Assembly: GCA_009746045.1 (NCBI GenBank)
Contig: RPFO01001231.1
Coordinates: 67,501-131,500 of the forward strand
DNA length: 64,000 nt
Reading direction: 5' to 3'
Origin: Mesostigma viride
Taxonomy: Eukaryota > Streptophyta > Mesostigmatophyceae > Mesostigmatales > Mesostigmataceae
This document shows positions 47,896 to 57,788 of the stretch, one piece after another. The notes under the pieces were generated by a model. The model made no database searches. It saw nothing but the letters and a program-made list of their open reading frames with translations, and was not told the origin of the DNA. A program made the position numbers and the translations under genes. Position 1 is the first letter of the stretch. Each line of letters starts with the position of its first letter.

Positions 47896-50100
47896 ATGGC
47901 AACAAAATTTCCAAAATTTAGCCAGGGCCTAGCTCAAGACCCTACTACTCGTCGTATTTGGTTTGGTATCGCAACTGCACATGACTTTGAAAGTCATGAT
48001 GGTATGACAGAAGAAAATCTTTATCAAAAGATTTTTGCCTCTCATTTTGGTCAATTAGCAATTATTTTCTTATGGACTTCCGGCAATTTATTTCACGTTG
48101 CTTGGCAAGGAAATTTCGAAAGATGGGTTGCAGATCCTTTACATGTAAGACCTATTGCACATGCTATTTGGGATCCTCATTTTGGTCAACCAGCTGTAGA
48201 AGCATTTACTAGAGGTGGTGCATCTGGTCCTGTAAATATTTCATATTCTGGTGTATATCAATGGTGGTATACAATTGGTATGCGTAGCAATACCGATCTT
48301 TATATTGGTGCTTTATTTTTATTAATTACAGCTAGTATGACTCTGTTTGCAGGTTGGCTTCATCTTCAACCTCAATTTAAACCTAGTCTATCTTGGTTTA
48401 AAAATGCAGAATCTCGCTTAAATCACCATTTATCTGGTTTATTTGGTGTTAGCTCTTTAGCTTGGACAGGACATTTAATTCATGTCGCTATTCCTGAATC
48501 TAGAGGACAACATGTAAGATGGGATAATTTCTTAAATGTATTACCTCATCCTGCAGGTTTATCTCCTTTCTTTACTGGAAATTGGGCTGCATATGCACAA
48601 AATCCTGATTCAACTAGTCATATTTTTAGTACATCTCAAGGCGCTGGAACAGCTATTTTGACGTTCTTAGGTGGTTTCCATCCACAAACTCAAAGTTTAT
48701 GGTTAACTGATATTGCACATCATCATTTAGCTATTGCTGTTTTATTCATTGTTGCTGGTCATATGTATCGTACCAATTTTGGTATTGGTCATAGCATGAG
48801 AGAAATTTTAGAAGCACAAAGACCTCCTGGAGGAAGACTTGGCGCTGGTCATAGTGGTTTATATGATACAGTAAATAATTCTTTACATTTCCAATTAGGT
48901 TTAGCTTTAGCTTCTTTAGGTGTTATCACATCTGTTGTTGCTCAACATATGTATTCTCTATCTCCTTATGCATTTTTAGCACAAGATTTTACTACACAAG
49001 CTGCTTTATATACTCATCATCAATATATTGCTGGCTTTATTATGACAGGTGCTTTTGCGCATGGAGCGATTTTCTTCATTAGAGATTATGATCCAGAACT
49101 GAACAAAGATAATGTATTAGCAAGAATGCTAGAACATAAAGAAGCTATTATTTCCCACTTAAGCTGGGCTTCTTTATTTTTAGGCTTCCATACTTTAGGA
49201 TTATATGTTCATAATGATGTGATGCAAGCATTTGGAACTCCTGAAAAACAAATTTTAATTGAACCTGTTTTCGCACAATGGATCCAAGCTTCACACGGAA
49301 AATCCTTATATGGTTTTGATGTGTTATTATCTTCTTCCAGTAGTTTCGCAGCTTCTGCTAGTGATAGTATTTGGTTACCTGGTTGGTTAGATGCAATTAA
49401 TAGTAATAGTAATTCTTTATTCTTAACTATTGGTCCTGGTGACTTTTTAGTACATCATGCTATTGCATTAGGTTTACATACAACTACATTAATTTTAGTA
49501 AAAGGTGCATTAGATGCACGTGGCTCTAAATTAATGCCAGACAAAAAAGATTTTGGATACAGTTTCCCTTGTGATGGTCCTGGCCGTGGCGGTACTTGTG
49601 ATATTTCTGCTTGGGATGCTTTCTACTTAGCTGTATTTTGGATGTTAAATACAATAGGTTGGGTAACTTTCTATTGGCATTGGAAACATTTAACTTTATG
49701 GCAAGGCAACGTAGCTCAATTTGATGAATCTTCTACTTATTTAATGGGCTGGTTAAGAGATTATTTATGGTTGAATTCATCACAACTTATCAATGGATAT
49801 AATCCATTTGGTATGAACAGTTTATCTGTTTGGGCTTGGATGTTCTTATTCGGTCATTTAATTTGGGCAACAGGTTTTATGTTCTTAATTTCTTGGCGTG
49901 GTTACTGGCAAGAATTAATTGAAACATTAGCATGGGCACATGAACGTACTCCTCTTGCGAATTTAGTAAGATGGAAAGATAAGCCAGTAGCTTTATCTAT
50001 TGTGCAAGCTCGAGTTGTAGGATTAGCACATTTCTCTGTAGGTTATGTATTTACTTATGCTGCATTCTTAATTGCTTCTACTTCAGGTAAGTTTGGTTAA
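47896..50100 (+). CDS. psaB: photosystem I P700 apoprotein A2
   Basis: The partner of PsaA in the photosystem I heterodimer, 734 residues (canonical). It starts [20 protein letters not shown] and contains the FX loop [24 protein letters not shown] precedes the ATG. psaA-psaB-rps14 is the conserved operon. Confidence 0.99.
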   Translation: MATKFPKFSQGLAQDPTTRRIWFGIATAHDFESHDGMTEENLYQKIFASHFGQLAIIFLWTSGNLFHVAWQGNFERWVADPLHVRPIAHAIWDPHFGQPAVEAFTRGGASGPVNISYSGVYQWWYTIGMRSNTDLYIGALFLLITASMTLFAGWLHLQPQFKPSLSWFKNAESRLNHHLSGLFGVSSLAWTGHLIHVAIPESRGQHVRWDNFLNVLPHPAGLSPFFTGNWAAYAQNPDSTSHIFSTSQGAGTAILTFLGGFHPQTQSLWLTDIAHHHLAIAVLFIVAGHMYRTNFGIGHSMREILEAQRPPGGRLGAGHSGLYDTVNNSLHFQLGLALASLGVITSVVAQHMYSLSPYAFLAQDFTTQAALYTHHQYIAGFIMTGAFAHGAIFFIRDYDPELNKDNVLARMLEHKEAIISHLSWASLFLGFHTLGLYVHNDVMQAFGTPEKQILIEPVFAQWIQASHGKSLYGFDVLLSSSSSFAASASDSIWLPGWLDAINSNSNSLFLTIGPGDFLVHHAIALGLHTTTLILVKGALDARGSKLMPDKKDFGYSFPCDGPGRGGTCDISAWDAFYLAVFWMLNTIGWVTFYWHWKHLTLWQGNVAQFDESSTYLMGWLRDYLWLNSSQLINGYNPFGMNSLSVWAWMFLFGHLIWATGFMFLISWRGYWQELIETLAWAHERTPLANLVRWKDKPVALSIVQARVVGLAHFSVGYVFTYAAFLIASTSGKFG

Positions 50101-50130
50101 TAACCAGTCAAAGCTGATTAGATGAAAAAA

Positions 50131-50163
50131 TGTATTGGTCTCATTTTGATTGAGACCAATACA
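50131..50163 (+). terminator. psaB-rps14 intercistronic hairpin
   Basis: A perfect 13-bp stem (50131-50143 with 50151-50163), seven-base loop, between psaB and rps14. It probably marks a processing or partial termination point. Confidence 0.7.
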
Positions 50164-50195
50164 ACAACACACATTTTTAATAGGAAATTTATATT

Positions 50196-50498
50196 ATGGC
50201 AAAAAAAAGTATGATAGAAAGAGAAAAAAAACGTCAAAAATTAGTTAATAAATATGCAGTAAAAAGAAAAGAATTGAAAGAACAAATCAAAACAAGTGTT
50301 TCTTTTGAAGAAAGATTTAAGTTACAATTAGAATTACAAAAATTACCTCGTAACAGTTCACCAACAAGATTGCATAATAGATGTTCTGTGACAGGAAGAC
50401 CAAAAGGTTACTATAGAGATTTTGGTTTATCTAGACATGTTTTACGAGAAATGGCTCATGAATGTTTATTACCAGGAGTCACCAAATCTAGTTGGTAA
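50196..50498 (+). CDS. rps14: 30S ribosomal protein S14
   Basis: A 100-residue protein, [20 protein letters not shown] start and the C-terminal [20 protein letters not shown] signature of S14. It follows psaB, as in most green plastids. Confidence 0.99.
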   Translation: MAKKSMIEREKKRQKLVNKYAVKRKELKEQIKTSVSFEERFKLQLELQKLPRNSSPTRLHNRCSVTGRPKGYYRDFGLSRHVLREMAHECLLPGVTKSSW

Positions 50499-50547
50499 CA
50501 AATGCTATAATTAAAAAGAATTAAAAAAATAATAAGCAAGCAATATC

Positions 50548-50612
50548 TGTCAATTATGTTTCTATTCTTCTAATAGAAAAACATATAGATTTTACATGCT
50601 CACTAATTGACA
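50548..50612 (+). repeat. structured spacer after rps14
   Basis: Outer arms TGTCAATTA (50548-50556) and TAATTGACA (50604-50612) enclose an inner hairpin ATGTTTCTATT/AATAGAAAACAT-like (50557-50585, one bulge). It is a compact multi-stem fold between rps14 and trnfM. Confidence 0.55.
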
Positions 50613-50695
50613 AAAATAATTAATAATTTTTAATAAAAAAAATTTATAAATTTACTTGATATTCAATGATATTCCATGTACAATGAACACCGTGT

Positions 50696-50701
50696 CGCGG
50701 T

Positions 50702-50745
<44 letters not shown>

Positions 50746-50769
50746 ATGGTTCAAATCCACCCTCCGCAA
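50696..50769 (+). tRNA. trnfM-CAU: initiator tRNA-fMet (CAU)
   Basis: A 74-base cloverleaf starting CGCGGTG and ending CTCCGCAA. The C1-A72 mismatch and the GGG/CCC pairs next to the CTCATAA anticodon loop identify the initiator. Two other stem mismatches (6-67 and 50-64) are present. Confidence 0.95.
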
Positions 50770-50894
50770 TTCTGCTTCATAAAAAAATAATTCCATATGC
50801 CTATAGCTCGATGAGCATGTGAAATAATAAAACATGGAAATTCTTTCTTAAAGTAAAAAAATATTTTTCCATAAACATAAAAGGACTTTTCTAT

Positions 50895-51149
50895 ATGGTG
50901 AAATTACGTCTTAAAAGATACGGCAGAAAAAAAAGACCTTTTTATAGAGTAATTGCTATAGATAGTCGTTGTAGAAGAGATGGTAAAGCTCTTAAAGAAT
51001 TAGGATTTTATGATCCTATTGCAGGCAAAACACAACTAGATGTACCTAATATAATTTTTTATTTGAAAGCAGGCGCTCAAACTAGTGAAACAGTTGGTAA
51101 TCTTTTACAAAAAGCTAAAGTATTTAATCAATTGTCTTTATTAAATTAG
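50895..51149 (+). CDS. rps16: 30S ribosomal protein S16
   Basis: An 84-residue protein beginning MVKLRLKRYGRKKRPFYRVI, the S16 signature. The gene is intron-free, whereas land-plant rps16 has a group II intron. It converges on odpB across a shared hairpin. Confidence 0.98.
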   Translation: MVKLRLKRYGRKKRPFYRVIAIDSRCRRDGKALKELGFYDPIAGKTQLDVPNIIFYLKAGAQTSETVGNLLQKAKVFNQLSLLN

Positions 51150-51153
51150 AAAT

Positions 51154-51205
51154 ATAAAATAAAAAAGCGCAGTAGAAAATCTTCTACTGCGCTTTTTTAT
51201 TTTAT
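51154..51205. terminator. shared 24-bp hairpin between rps16 and odpB
   Basis: A perfect 24-bp stem (51154-51177 with 51182-51205) with a four-base loop, a G/C-rich middle (GCGCAGTAGAA) and A/T tails on both sides. It has the look of a strong bidirectional intrinsic terminator. Confidence 0.85.
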
Positions 51206-51223
51206 ATGTCTAAAAAACAATAA

Positions 51224-52207
51224 TTACATTTTATTAGTCAAAATTTGTTCAACTGATTCTATAATATCTGCTGTCTGAACAATACTAACTTCTTCTAAAG
51301 GTCCACTATATGGAGTAGGTACATTTGGAGATGATAAACACATTGGTCGATTATCTAAGTCATCAAAAAAGTTTTCAAGAATCAAACTTTGTAATACGTT
51401 ACTAATACCTCCTGTCATCATAGATTCTTCTACAATAAGAACTTTATGAGTTTTTTGAATAGATTTTCCTATTGTTTCTATGTCAAATGGTTTTAGTGAA
51501 ATTAAATCAATAATTTCAGGGTCATATCCTTTTTCTACAAGCACTTTGACTGCTTGTATAACGTTATAACGCATACGAGAATAAGTCAGAATAGTAATAT
51601 CATTACCTTGACGTACTATTTCTGCTTTTTCTAGTGGTAAGACATAATCATTATCAGGCACTTCAGCTTTTAAATTATAAAGTAATACATGTTCTAAAAA
51701 GAAAATAGGATTTTTACTTCTGATAGCAGATTTTAAAAGTCCTTTAGCATTATAAGGTGTAGAACAAGCTACAATTTGTAAACCAGGCACTGATTGAAAA
51801 TAACATTCTAATCTTTGAGAATGTTCCGCTCCTAATTGTTTTCCAACTCCACCTGGACCTCTTAATACAATTGGTATATGATAATGGCCTCCTGAAGTAG
51901 CGCTTAACATACCCATATTATTGGATATTTGGCTAAAAGCTAATAGAATAAAACCCATATTCATACCTTCTACAACAGTCACTAAACCTGTCATAGCAGC
52001 ACCTATAGCAGCTCCTACAAAACTATTTTCTGCAATAGGAGTATCTATTACTCTATGTTCACCATATTTAGCATAAAGATTTTGTGTCACTTTATATGAC
52101 CCACCATAATGTCCTATATCTTCTCCCAATAATGCAACTTTATCATTTCTTGCCATTTCTTCATCTATAGCCATATTTAAGGCTTCAAATAAAAATCTTA
52201 CGGTCAT
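51224..52207 (-). CDS. odpB: pyruvate dehydrogenase E1 component beta subunit
   Basis: The beta chain of the thiamine-diphosphate E1 enzyme that turns pyruvate into acetyl-CoA for plastid fatty-acid synthesis. The 327-residue protein begins with the typical [18 protein letters not shown] and [16 protein letters not shown] segments and has the C-terminal transketolase fold ([20 protein letters not shown]). The E1-alpha gene is not in this window. The gene is nuclear in most green plants. Confidence 0.96.
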   Translation of the reverse strand: MTVRFLFEALNMAIDEEMARNDKVALLGEDIGHYGGSYKVTQNLYAKYGEHRVIDTPIAENSFVGAAIGAAMTGLVTVVEGMNMGFILLAFSQISNNMGMLSATSGGHYHIPIVLRGPGGVGKQLGAEHSQRLECYFQSVPGLQIVACSTPYNAKGLLKSAIRSKNPIFFLEHVLLYNLKAEVPDNDYVLPLEKAEIVRQGNDITILTYSRMRYNVIQAVKVLVEKGYDPEIIDLISLKPFDIETIGKSIQKTHKVLIVEESMMTGGISNVLQSLILENFFDDLDNRPMCLSSPNVPTPYSGPLEEVSIVQTADIIESVEQILTNKM

Positions 52208-52495
52208 TATTACTATAGTCCTTAGGAAATTAAAAGAATTTTTATTTTATTAAATTAATATTGTTAGTTATTGAATGTTTTTAGTTATTAAAAAACATTT
52301 CATACAACTATTACAGTATTGCTTATATTCTTATCAAAAAAATGTTCTTTTTATTAACAATGTAATTTCTAAAATGTATATACTAAAGATATTTAATTAA
52401 TTAATGCATTTTCTTTTTAATAAAATAAACATCAATTAATTAATAAGTGCTATTTAAAGATCTTAAAAAAAAATATGTTATTCTTTTTTTAATTA

Positions 52496-52567
52496 GGGTC
52501 GCTAACTCAATGGTAGAGTACTCGGCTTTTAACCGACTAGTTCCGGGTTCGAATCCCGGGCGACCCA
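52496..52567 (+). tRNA. trnK-UUU: tRNA-Lys (UUU)
   Basis: A 72-base cloverleaf with acceptor GGGTCGC/GCGACCC, A73, anticodon stem TCGGC/ACCGA-type and loop TTTTAA around UUU. It is uninterrupted: there is no group II intron and so no matK, unlike most later streptophytes. Confidence 0.97.
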
Positions 52568-52698
52568 TTATTATTCTCTTTGTTTATAACCTAACATTGA
52601 TAGAATTATTTTATAACATAATCTCTTATCACATAGGAGAAATTGATACAATTCATATATATATCAATATTTCAGAATACTCTAAAGAAAAAATTGTA

Positions 52699-53631
52699 TT
52701 AATTAGAAAAGAAATGTATACATTCTAATAATGAATATTTTTTTCTATTTTTTTGAAAAAAAAATCTTATTTGTTCAATATTCAAAAAATTACAATGGTT
52801 TTCAGACAATTTTTTTTCAATCATTTTTTTTATAATTCTTCTTTCTATCGCAATAGGTAAGTTCTCAATAAATTCTTGTTGAATATTTTTTGAGCCAAAA
52901 AATAATTGTTTTTCTATGATCTGAGTAACATTTTCCATATAAAAACTTTCATCATGAATAATTTCAGCAAATTGTGCAATAACTTTATCCACTTTAGGAT
53001 TAAAATATTTTCTTAAATATGGTAATAATTGTTTTCGAATTCTATTTCTTTTGAAAAACAAAGACTGATTACTAGTATCTGGCCATAAAGGTAAATGAAT
53101 TTCTTTCACAAAATTTTTTAATTCAAAACGAGTTGTATTAAGAAGAGGCCGTACAATATTAATTCCACTAGATAAAGATCGAGTCCATAGAAGAGATTGC
53201 ACTCCAGTAATGCTCGTCCCTCTTAATAAATTAAAAAAGAAAGTTTCTATTCTATCACTTGCATTATGTGCTGTAACAATAACATTATATTTATTAGAAA
53301 ATGCAATATCTTCTATTTTTTGATATCTCCATTCACGTGCTTTTTCTTCATTAATTAGTTGATGACATGTGACTATTTGATAAAAATCTATATTTAATAA
53401 TTGTGCTATTTGTGCTATTTGAGAAGATCCTTTTCTAGAACTTTGATTCCAAGAATGATCACAATTGACTATTCCTAAATCCCAATTCCATTGAGGTTGT
53501 AATTCAACAAGTATTTTAATTAAAGATATAGAATCTTGTCCTCCTGATGCAGCAATTAATATACGATCATTTTTTTTTAATAAATTATGTATTATAATAT
53601 CTTTATGAATTTTAGAATATAAAAAAATCAT
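52699..53631 (-). CDS. tilS: tRNA(Ile)-lysidine synthase
   Basis: TilS (Ycf62) converts C34 of tRNA-Ile(CAU) to lysidine so that it reads AUA. The 310-residue protein has the N-type ATP-pyrophosphatase loop SGGQDS (29-34) and the family segment [20 protein letters not shown] (121-140). It is shorter than E. coli TilS, lacking most of the C-terminal domain, like other short forms. Its expected substrate is trnI-CAU at 19985-20071. The product is very A/T-codon rich. Confidence 0.95.
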
Positions 53632-53718
53632 CGTTAAAAATTATTTAATAATATTTGAAAATATTTGTAATATAGGGTTGTCAGAATAAATATATATCTG
53701 TTATTCTTATTATGTACA

Positions 53719-53723
53719 GCCGG

Positions 53724-53760
<37 letters not shown>

Positions 53761-53791
53761 CGTGTCACCAGTTCAAACCTGGTTCCTGGCA
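53719..53791 (+). tRNA. trnF-GAA: tRNA-Phe (GAA)
   Basis: A 73-base cloverleaf with acceptor GCCGGGA/TCCTGGC, A73, anticodon stem GAGGA/TCCTC and loop CTGAAAA (GAA). Confidence 0.97.
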
Positions 53792-53827
53792 AATTATTTC
53801 TATTTAATAAAAATAATATTTTTATTA

Positions 53828-53877
53828 TTCACTATATTTCTTCTATAAAAATTTCACTATATTTCTTCTATAAAAAT
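53828..53877. repeat. 25-bp tandem repeat, two copies
   Basis: Two identical head-to-tail 25-base units (53828-53852 and 53853-53877) just after trnF, at the edge of the anomalous region that follows. Confidence 0.9.
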
Positions 53878-53880
53878 TGA

Positions 53881-54425
53881 AAGACAAGATATTTTCAAAA
53901 ACAAAGTATTATTTCATGCGTGCCTTTAAAACGCAAAAATGAATTAGATGCTTTTAAAAGATGTATGAGAATAGCTTTAGAAAAGGATCCAGTTCTTTTC
54001 GCTACCTATGCCATGGATGACGTCGACCAATTGCAGACTATTTATCAAAATTTTGTCCCTTTGGCCAGATAGGTACAAATAGAAATTTTTAATATTCCAG
54101 AAAAATAAGCCTCTTCTCTACTAAATATACCCATGACAATTAGTACAGTCGAACCTTAGAACCAAAAACCATACACAGTCAGGATAAAAATTGGTGAATA
54201 AAAACAAAGTGCACTTATGCCGATTAACCCCATTATATGTTTTTTGTTTTTTTTCGAGCAAAAGAATTTTTATCGGAAAAGCTCTCTTGATTTCATTTCT
54301 GAAAAAAAATTAATACTAATTAATTTACAAGGAAAAATATTAATTATTTAACAAAGAAAATTGATGTGCTATCGGGGAAAAATCAAATCCAAGCACAATT
54401 TGAAATTCGCAAAGCAAGAAACTAA
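53881..54425 (+). pseudogene. possible decayed coding DNA of unknown origin
   Basis: This stretch differs from the other spacers. The frame 53881-54072 is open for 63 codons (includes LDAFKRCMRIALEKDPVLF and DDVDQLQTIYQNFVPLAR) and uses G/C-ending codons rare in this genome. A second piece in another frame (54357-54425) reads KIDVLSGKNQIQAQFEIRK then ARN-stop. A third, 54133-54450, has protein-like text broken by stops (MTISTVEP, KPYTVRIKIGE). I recognise no family. Decayed or transferred coding sequence is inference. Confidence 0.4.
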
Positions 54426-54527
54426 ATTCTTTTTTGGAATCTTTTGTTTATAATTCTATGTATAAATTTTCTTAAATAAGAACCTAATTATATTAAATCT
54501 ACTTTTTATTTACTAAAAAAAATAACT

Positions 54528-54743
54528 ATGAGTCCTATTATTATTAATAGTGTACGTTTAATATCTTCGCTTTTAACTATAGTTTTTATAATGCTTCCGA
54601 AAGTTGATACGTTTTCAAAAATAATGAAAAATAAAAAAATTTTGCTTAATTGGCAAGAAAATATATCTACTTTGTCTATCATTAAGTGGATTTCAATTAT
54701 ATTATTTTTAAGTAGTCATTGTGCTTTATTTATTACTTTATAA
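54528..54743 (+). CDS. small two-helix membrane protein, SecG/Ycf47-like
   Basis: A 71-residue protein with two predicted membrane helices (about 5-24 and 50-70). A proline-lysine (24-25) follows helix 1 and a polar loop leads to STLSIIKW before helix 2. Helix-PK-loop-TL..(I/V).W-helix is the pattern of SecG, the small subunit of the SecYEG translocase (plastid ycf47). The spacing from PK to W (31 residues) fits the cyanobacterial form as I remember it. It has no strong ribosome site. The assignment is tentative; a ycf81-type or unrelated ORF is possible. Confidence 0.5.
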   Translation: MSPIIINSVRLISSLLTIVFIMLPKVDTFSKIMKNKKILLNWQENISTLSIIKWISIILFLSSHCALFITL

Positions 54744-55452
54744 AAATATTAAGAAATTAATTACATAATAAATATAATTATGAATTGAAAACTTATCTTT
54801 ATAAATTATTTAAAGAAAAGTCATTGTAGATTCAATAAAAATTTTAAAAACTACAAAAATAAATTCCACAAAAAAGACTCTATTAAATAGAAAGAAGAAT
54901 ACAAATCGAGAATACTGAACTTAGTTTTTGACAGACTTCCCTAAACAAAAAATGCTTATTCCCTTTTAACTTAATAGAGTCAATGAAAAAAAGATATTAT
55001 AGTAGATCTGTTTATAAATTTCAAAAGATATATTCCTCTAATGAACGAAGAAATAAAGTTTACTATTTTTAAATAATAGTAATAATATGTATTGATTATT
55101 AACTATCTTCCTCAACTTTAAAATGTTTTCTTGTTATACTTTTTTTATTTAATTGAAGATATACCAAAAAAACATTTTAATTTGATTTTAAAACTGATAA
55201 AACGCATGTAACAATGATTAAAAAATAGAAAATTAAAAAAATTTTAATTTTTTATTCAAATAAAATTTTTATAAAAACTATTTTTTTTTGCTTAAAATTT
55301 ATATTCAAGTTTTGATATTGTATGAAGAGTAGTCAGAAAAAATATTTTTTTCTCTTTCAAAGATGCTTATAAGAAAAAATTTTATTAAATATTTTAGTAT
55401 TTATTTTTCGTATTTAAAAAAAAATTTTGTCAATCAAACTACATTTGACATA
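54744..55452. other. A+T-rich spacer with long-range inverted repeats
   Basis: A 709-base spacer between the secG-like ORF and ndhJ. It holds an inverted repeat with 11-base arms 84 bases apart (54876-54886 with 54971-54981) around a less A+T-rich middle, and a 12-bp pair (55118-55129 with 55169-55180). No gene was recognised; an RNA gene between the first arms cannot be excluded. Confidence 0.5.
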
Positions 55453-55998
55453 TTAATATGCATCTTGTAATTCATAAAAATCAGGCGTAATATAATCTTT
55501 ACGCAATGGCCAACCTATCCAATGTTCTGGCATTAAAATACGTTTCAAATGAGGATGACCTTCATAATAAATACCAAACATATCATAAGATTCTCTTTCT
55601 TGAAAATCTGCTGTTTTCCATATCCAAAATACTGAAGGTATTATTGGTTTAGTTCTAGGAACAAAAACTTTAATACATACTTCTTGAGGTTGGTCTGCAT
55701 TATCATCTACTTTTGTTAAATGATATACACTAGCTAAATCTCCTCCTGGTGATACATCATATGCACATTGAGATCTAAGATAATTAAATCCATATGCATA
55801 TAAAGCAATCGCGACAGATGTTAAATTTTGAGCTTTTACTTCTAAAGTTTCTACACCTTGGTAATCAAAACCTAAAGGTCTATGCATTAATTTCATTTCG
55901 ATAAGCCAATTGCTTACTAAACCTTTTAATTCATTTTCTCTAACTAATAGTGTAGAATTATTTTCTAATTGTGCCATAGCATCATTATTTAATTGCAT
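55453..55998 (-). CDS. ndhJ: NADH dehydrogenase-like complex subunit J
   Basis: A peripheral-arm subunit (NuoC/30-kDa type) of the thylakoid NDH complex, which runs cyclic electron flow. The signature [22 protein letters not shown] is present. ATG 55998 overlaps the ndhK stop by 14 bases; a second in-frame ATG at 55977 would remove the overlap. Last gene of ndhC-ndhK-ndhJ. Confidence 0.97.
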   Translation of the reverse strand: MQLNNDAMAQLENNSTLLVRENELKGLVSNWLIEMKLMHRPLGFDYQGVETLEVKAQNLTSVAIALYAYGFNYLRSQCAYDVSPGGDLASVYHLTKVDDNADQPQEVCIKVFVPRTKPIIPSVFWIWKTADFQERESYDMFGIYYEGHPHLKRILMPEHWIGWPLRKDYITPDFYELQDAY

Positions 55999-56728
55999 TC
56001 TTTTTAGTCATTTCAAAAATTAAATTTACAGGGACTCCAGTTGCTTCGGAAAGACTTCTAGGTGGAGTTTGACGTGCAGAACTATTTAAGTACTTACCTG
56101 TATATACAGGAGAGGATAATGTTAGTTCATGTTTAATACTATGATAGCGATGTGTTTGTGCTAGTTTACCTCTTTCTACTAAATTTTCTTGAGCTACTTT
56201 TTTGCGTAATTTGATTACTGCATCTATTATAGCTTCTGGTTTTGGAGGACAACCTGGTAAATAAACATCTACAGGTATTAATTTATCTACTCCTCTTACA
56301 GTACTATATGAATCTGTACTAAACATACCACCAGTAATTGTACATGCGCCCATTGCAATAACATATTTAGGTTCTGGCATTTGTTCATAAAGTCTTACTA
56401 AAGAAGGAGCCATTTTCATAGTAACAGTTCCAGCTGTAATAATTAAATCAGCTTGTCTTGGACTACATCTAGGCACAAGACCAAAACGATCAAAATCAAA
56501 TCTAGATCCTAATAAACATGCAAATTCAATAAAACAACAACTTGTACCATATAATAAAGGCCATAGACTTGAAAGCCTAGCCCAGTTATATAAATCGTTA
56601 AGTGTTGTTAATATCAATTGATTAGATACATTTTGTGTAACTTGAGGTTTTTCTATATTGTAATTAATTAGTCTTTCATTAGTATCACTATTTTTGTCTG
56701 ATTCTATTCCTACAGATTTTATGACCAT
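55985..56728 (-). CDS. ndhK: NADH dehydrogenase-like complex subunit K
   Basis: The subunit (NuoB/PSST type) that carries the N2 4Fe-4S cluster. The 247-residue protein has its cysteine ligands: GTSCC (64-65), GACTITGG (129) and LPGCPP (160). I start at ATG 56728, seven bases after a GGAG; it overlaps the ndhC stop by ten bases, a common plastid arrangement. The longer frame (to 56749) has no such support. Confidence 0.97.
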   Translation of the reverse strand: MVIKSVGIESDKNSDTNERLINYNIEKPQVTQNVSNQLILTTLNDLYNWARLSSLWPLLYGTSCCFIEFACLLGSRFDFDRFGLVPRCSPRQADLIITAGTVTMKMAPSLVRLYEQMPEPKYVIAMGACTITGGMFSTDSYSTVRGVDKLIPVDVYLPGCPPKPEAIIDAVIKLRKKVAQENLVERGKLAQTHRYHSIKHELTLSSPVYTGKYLNSSARQTPPRSLSEATGVPVNLIFEMTKKNAIK

Positions 56729-57081
56729 TCTAAAGCTCCTTTTCGCCAAGCGTATACTAAGCCTATAATTAAAATAGATAAAAAAATCAAAGTTTCTAGA
56801 AAAGCTGTTATTCCTAAGTCTTTAAATACAATGGCCCACGGATATAAAAATAAAGTTTCTACATCAAAAATTACAAAAATTAAAGCAAACATATAATAAC
56901 GTATGTTGAATTGGACCCAAGCTTCACCCATTGGTTCAATTCCTGATTCATAAGTCATTTTTTTCTCAATTCCGCTTAATTTTGGTCTAATTAATTTGGA
57001 ACCGGAAAGTGCTAATATGGGTACTAAGCAAGCAACGATAAAAAATACAACAAATGAATCATATCCTTCAAGAATAAACAT
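56719..57081 (-). CDS. ndhC: NADH dehydrogenase-like complex subunit C
   Basis: A 120-residue membrane subunit (NuoA type) with three helices and the conserved [19 protein letters not shown] loop. First gene of ndhC-ndhK-ndhJ. Confidence 0.98.
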   Translation of the reverse strand: MFILEGYDSFVVFFIVACLVPILALSGSKLIRPKLSGIEKKMTYESGIEPMGEAWVQFNIRYYMFALIFVIFDVETLFLYPWAIVFKDLGITAFLETLIFLSILIIGLVYAWRKGALEWS

Positions 57082-57221
57082 ATTATTTTATCCAATCATA
57101 TTTTTTATAGAATAAAAAATAATTTTTTTATTTGATTAAATTGTACAACTAGCTTACAAAAAAGGCCATTATATAATAAGAATTTACTTGACTATAGTAT
57201 GAAACACAATCTAATAAACTA

Positions 57222-57288
57222 ATAAATTTGAAAAATACTAATAGTTATAATGATGATTTTTATAACTATTAGTATTTTTCAAATTTAT
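57222..57288. terminator. 29-bp hairpin between trnH and ndhC
   Basis: A perfect 29-bp stem (57222-57250 with 57260-57288), nine-base loop. On the minus strand it follows trnH and precedes ndhC, so it could end the trnH transcript or insulate ndhC. Confidence 0.65.
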
Positions 57289-57318
57289 CAATTTACAAAA
57301 AATTTTTTATAAAGAAAG

Positions 57319-57391
57319 GGCGAACGACGGGGTTCGAACCCGCGAATAAAGGAGTCACAATCCTTTGCCTTACCACTTGGCCACGCCCGCC
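57319..57391 (-). tRNA. trnH-GUG: tRNA-His (GUG)
   Basis: A 73-base cloverleaf with encoded G-1 opposite C73, acceptor GCGGGCG/CGTTCGC, anticodon stem AAGGA/TCCTT and loop TTGTGAC (GUG). The extra 5' G is the histidine identity element. Confidence 0.96.
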
Positions 57392-57788
57392 ATACTTTTT
57401 TATACAAATATAACATTCATTAACAAATTAGTCTAGTTTTTTAAATTGATTAATATAAAATTATATGTTTTTAGGTTTTGAAAGTTATAAAAATAATAAT
57501 TTACATTTATTACCATTTTATTAATTGATAGTAAATTTTATATGCATAAATAAATGAAATTTATTTAAATAAATTCTCCATATGTTTGTTGCTTATTCTT
57601 TTTTAAGATCTCGATCAATCAATTTTCAATTTATTTTAACAATACAATATATGTGAGGTTTATATTTTGAGAATTTTTCCACACATTTTTATACTTGTGT
57701 GGAAAAAAAGCATCCATATTTGAATATTATGTAATTTATATAAATAGTCATAAATATCGTTTGAATTGATCATGAAAATTAGTTGTAT
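57392..57788 (-). other. ycf66-trnH spacer
   Basis: A 397-base A+T-rich spacer containing a perfect 12-bp hairpin (57674-57685 with 57696-57707) about 80 bases after ycf66, its probable terminator. No gene was seen. Confidence 0.65.

Noticed and set aside
50644-50835. Minus-strand ORF across trnfM
   Set aside because: It is the antisense of the initiator tRNA; the coding look comes from tRNA G/C content.
52447-52728. 93-codon plus-strand ORF over trnK
   Set aside because: Its middle is the trnK-UUU gene, and the ends are A+T-rich spacer and antisense to the end of tilS.
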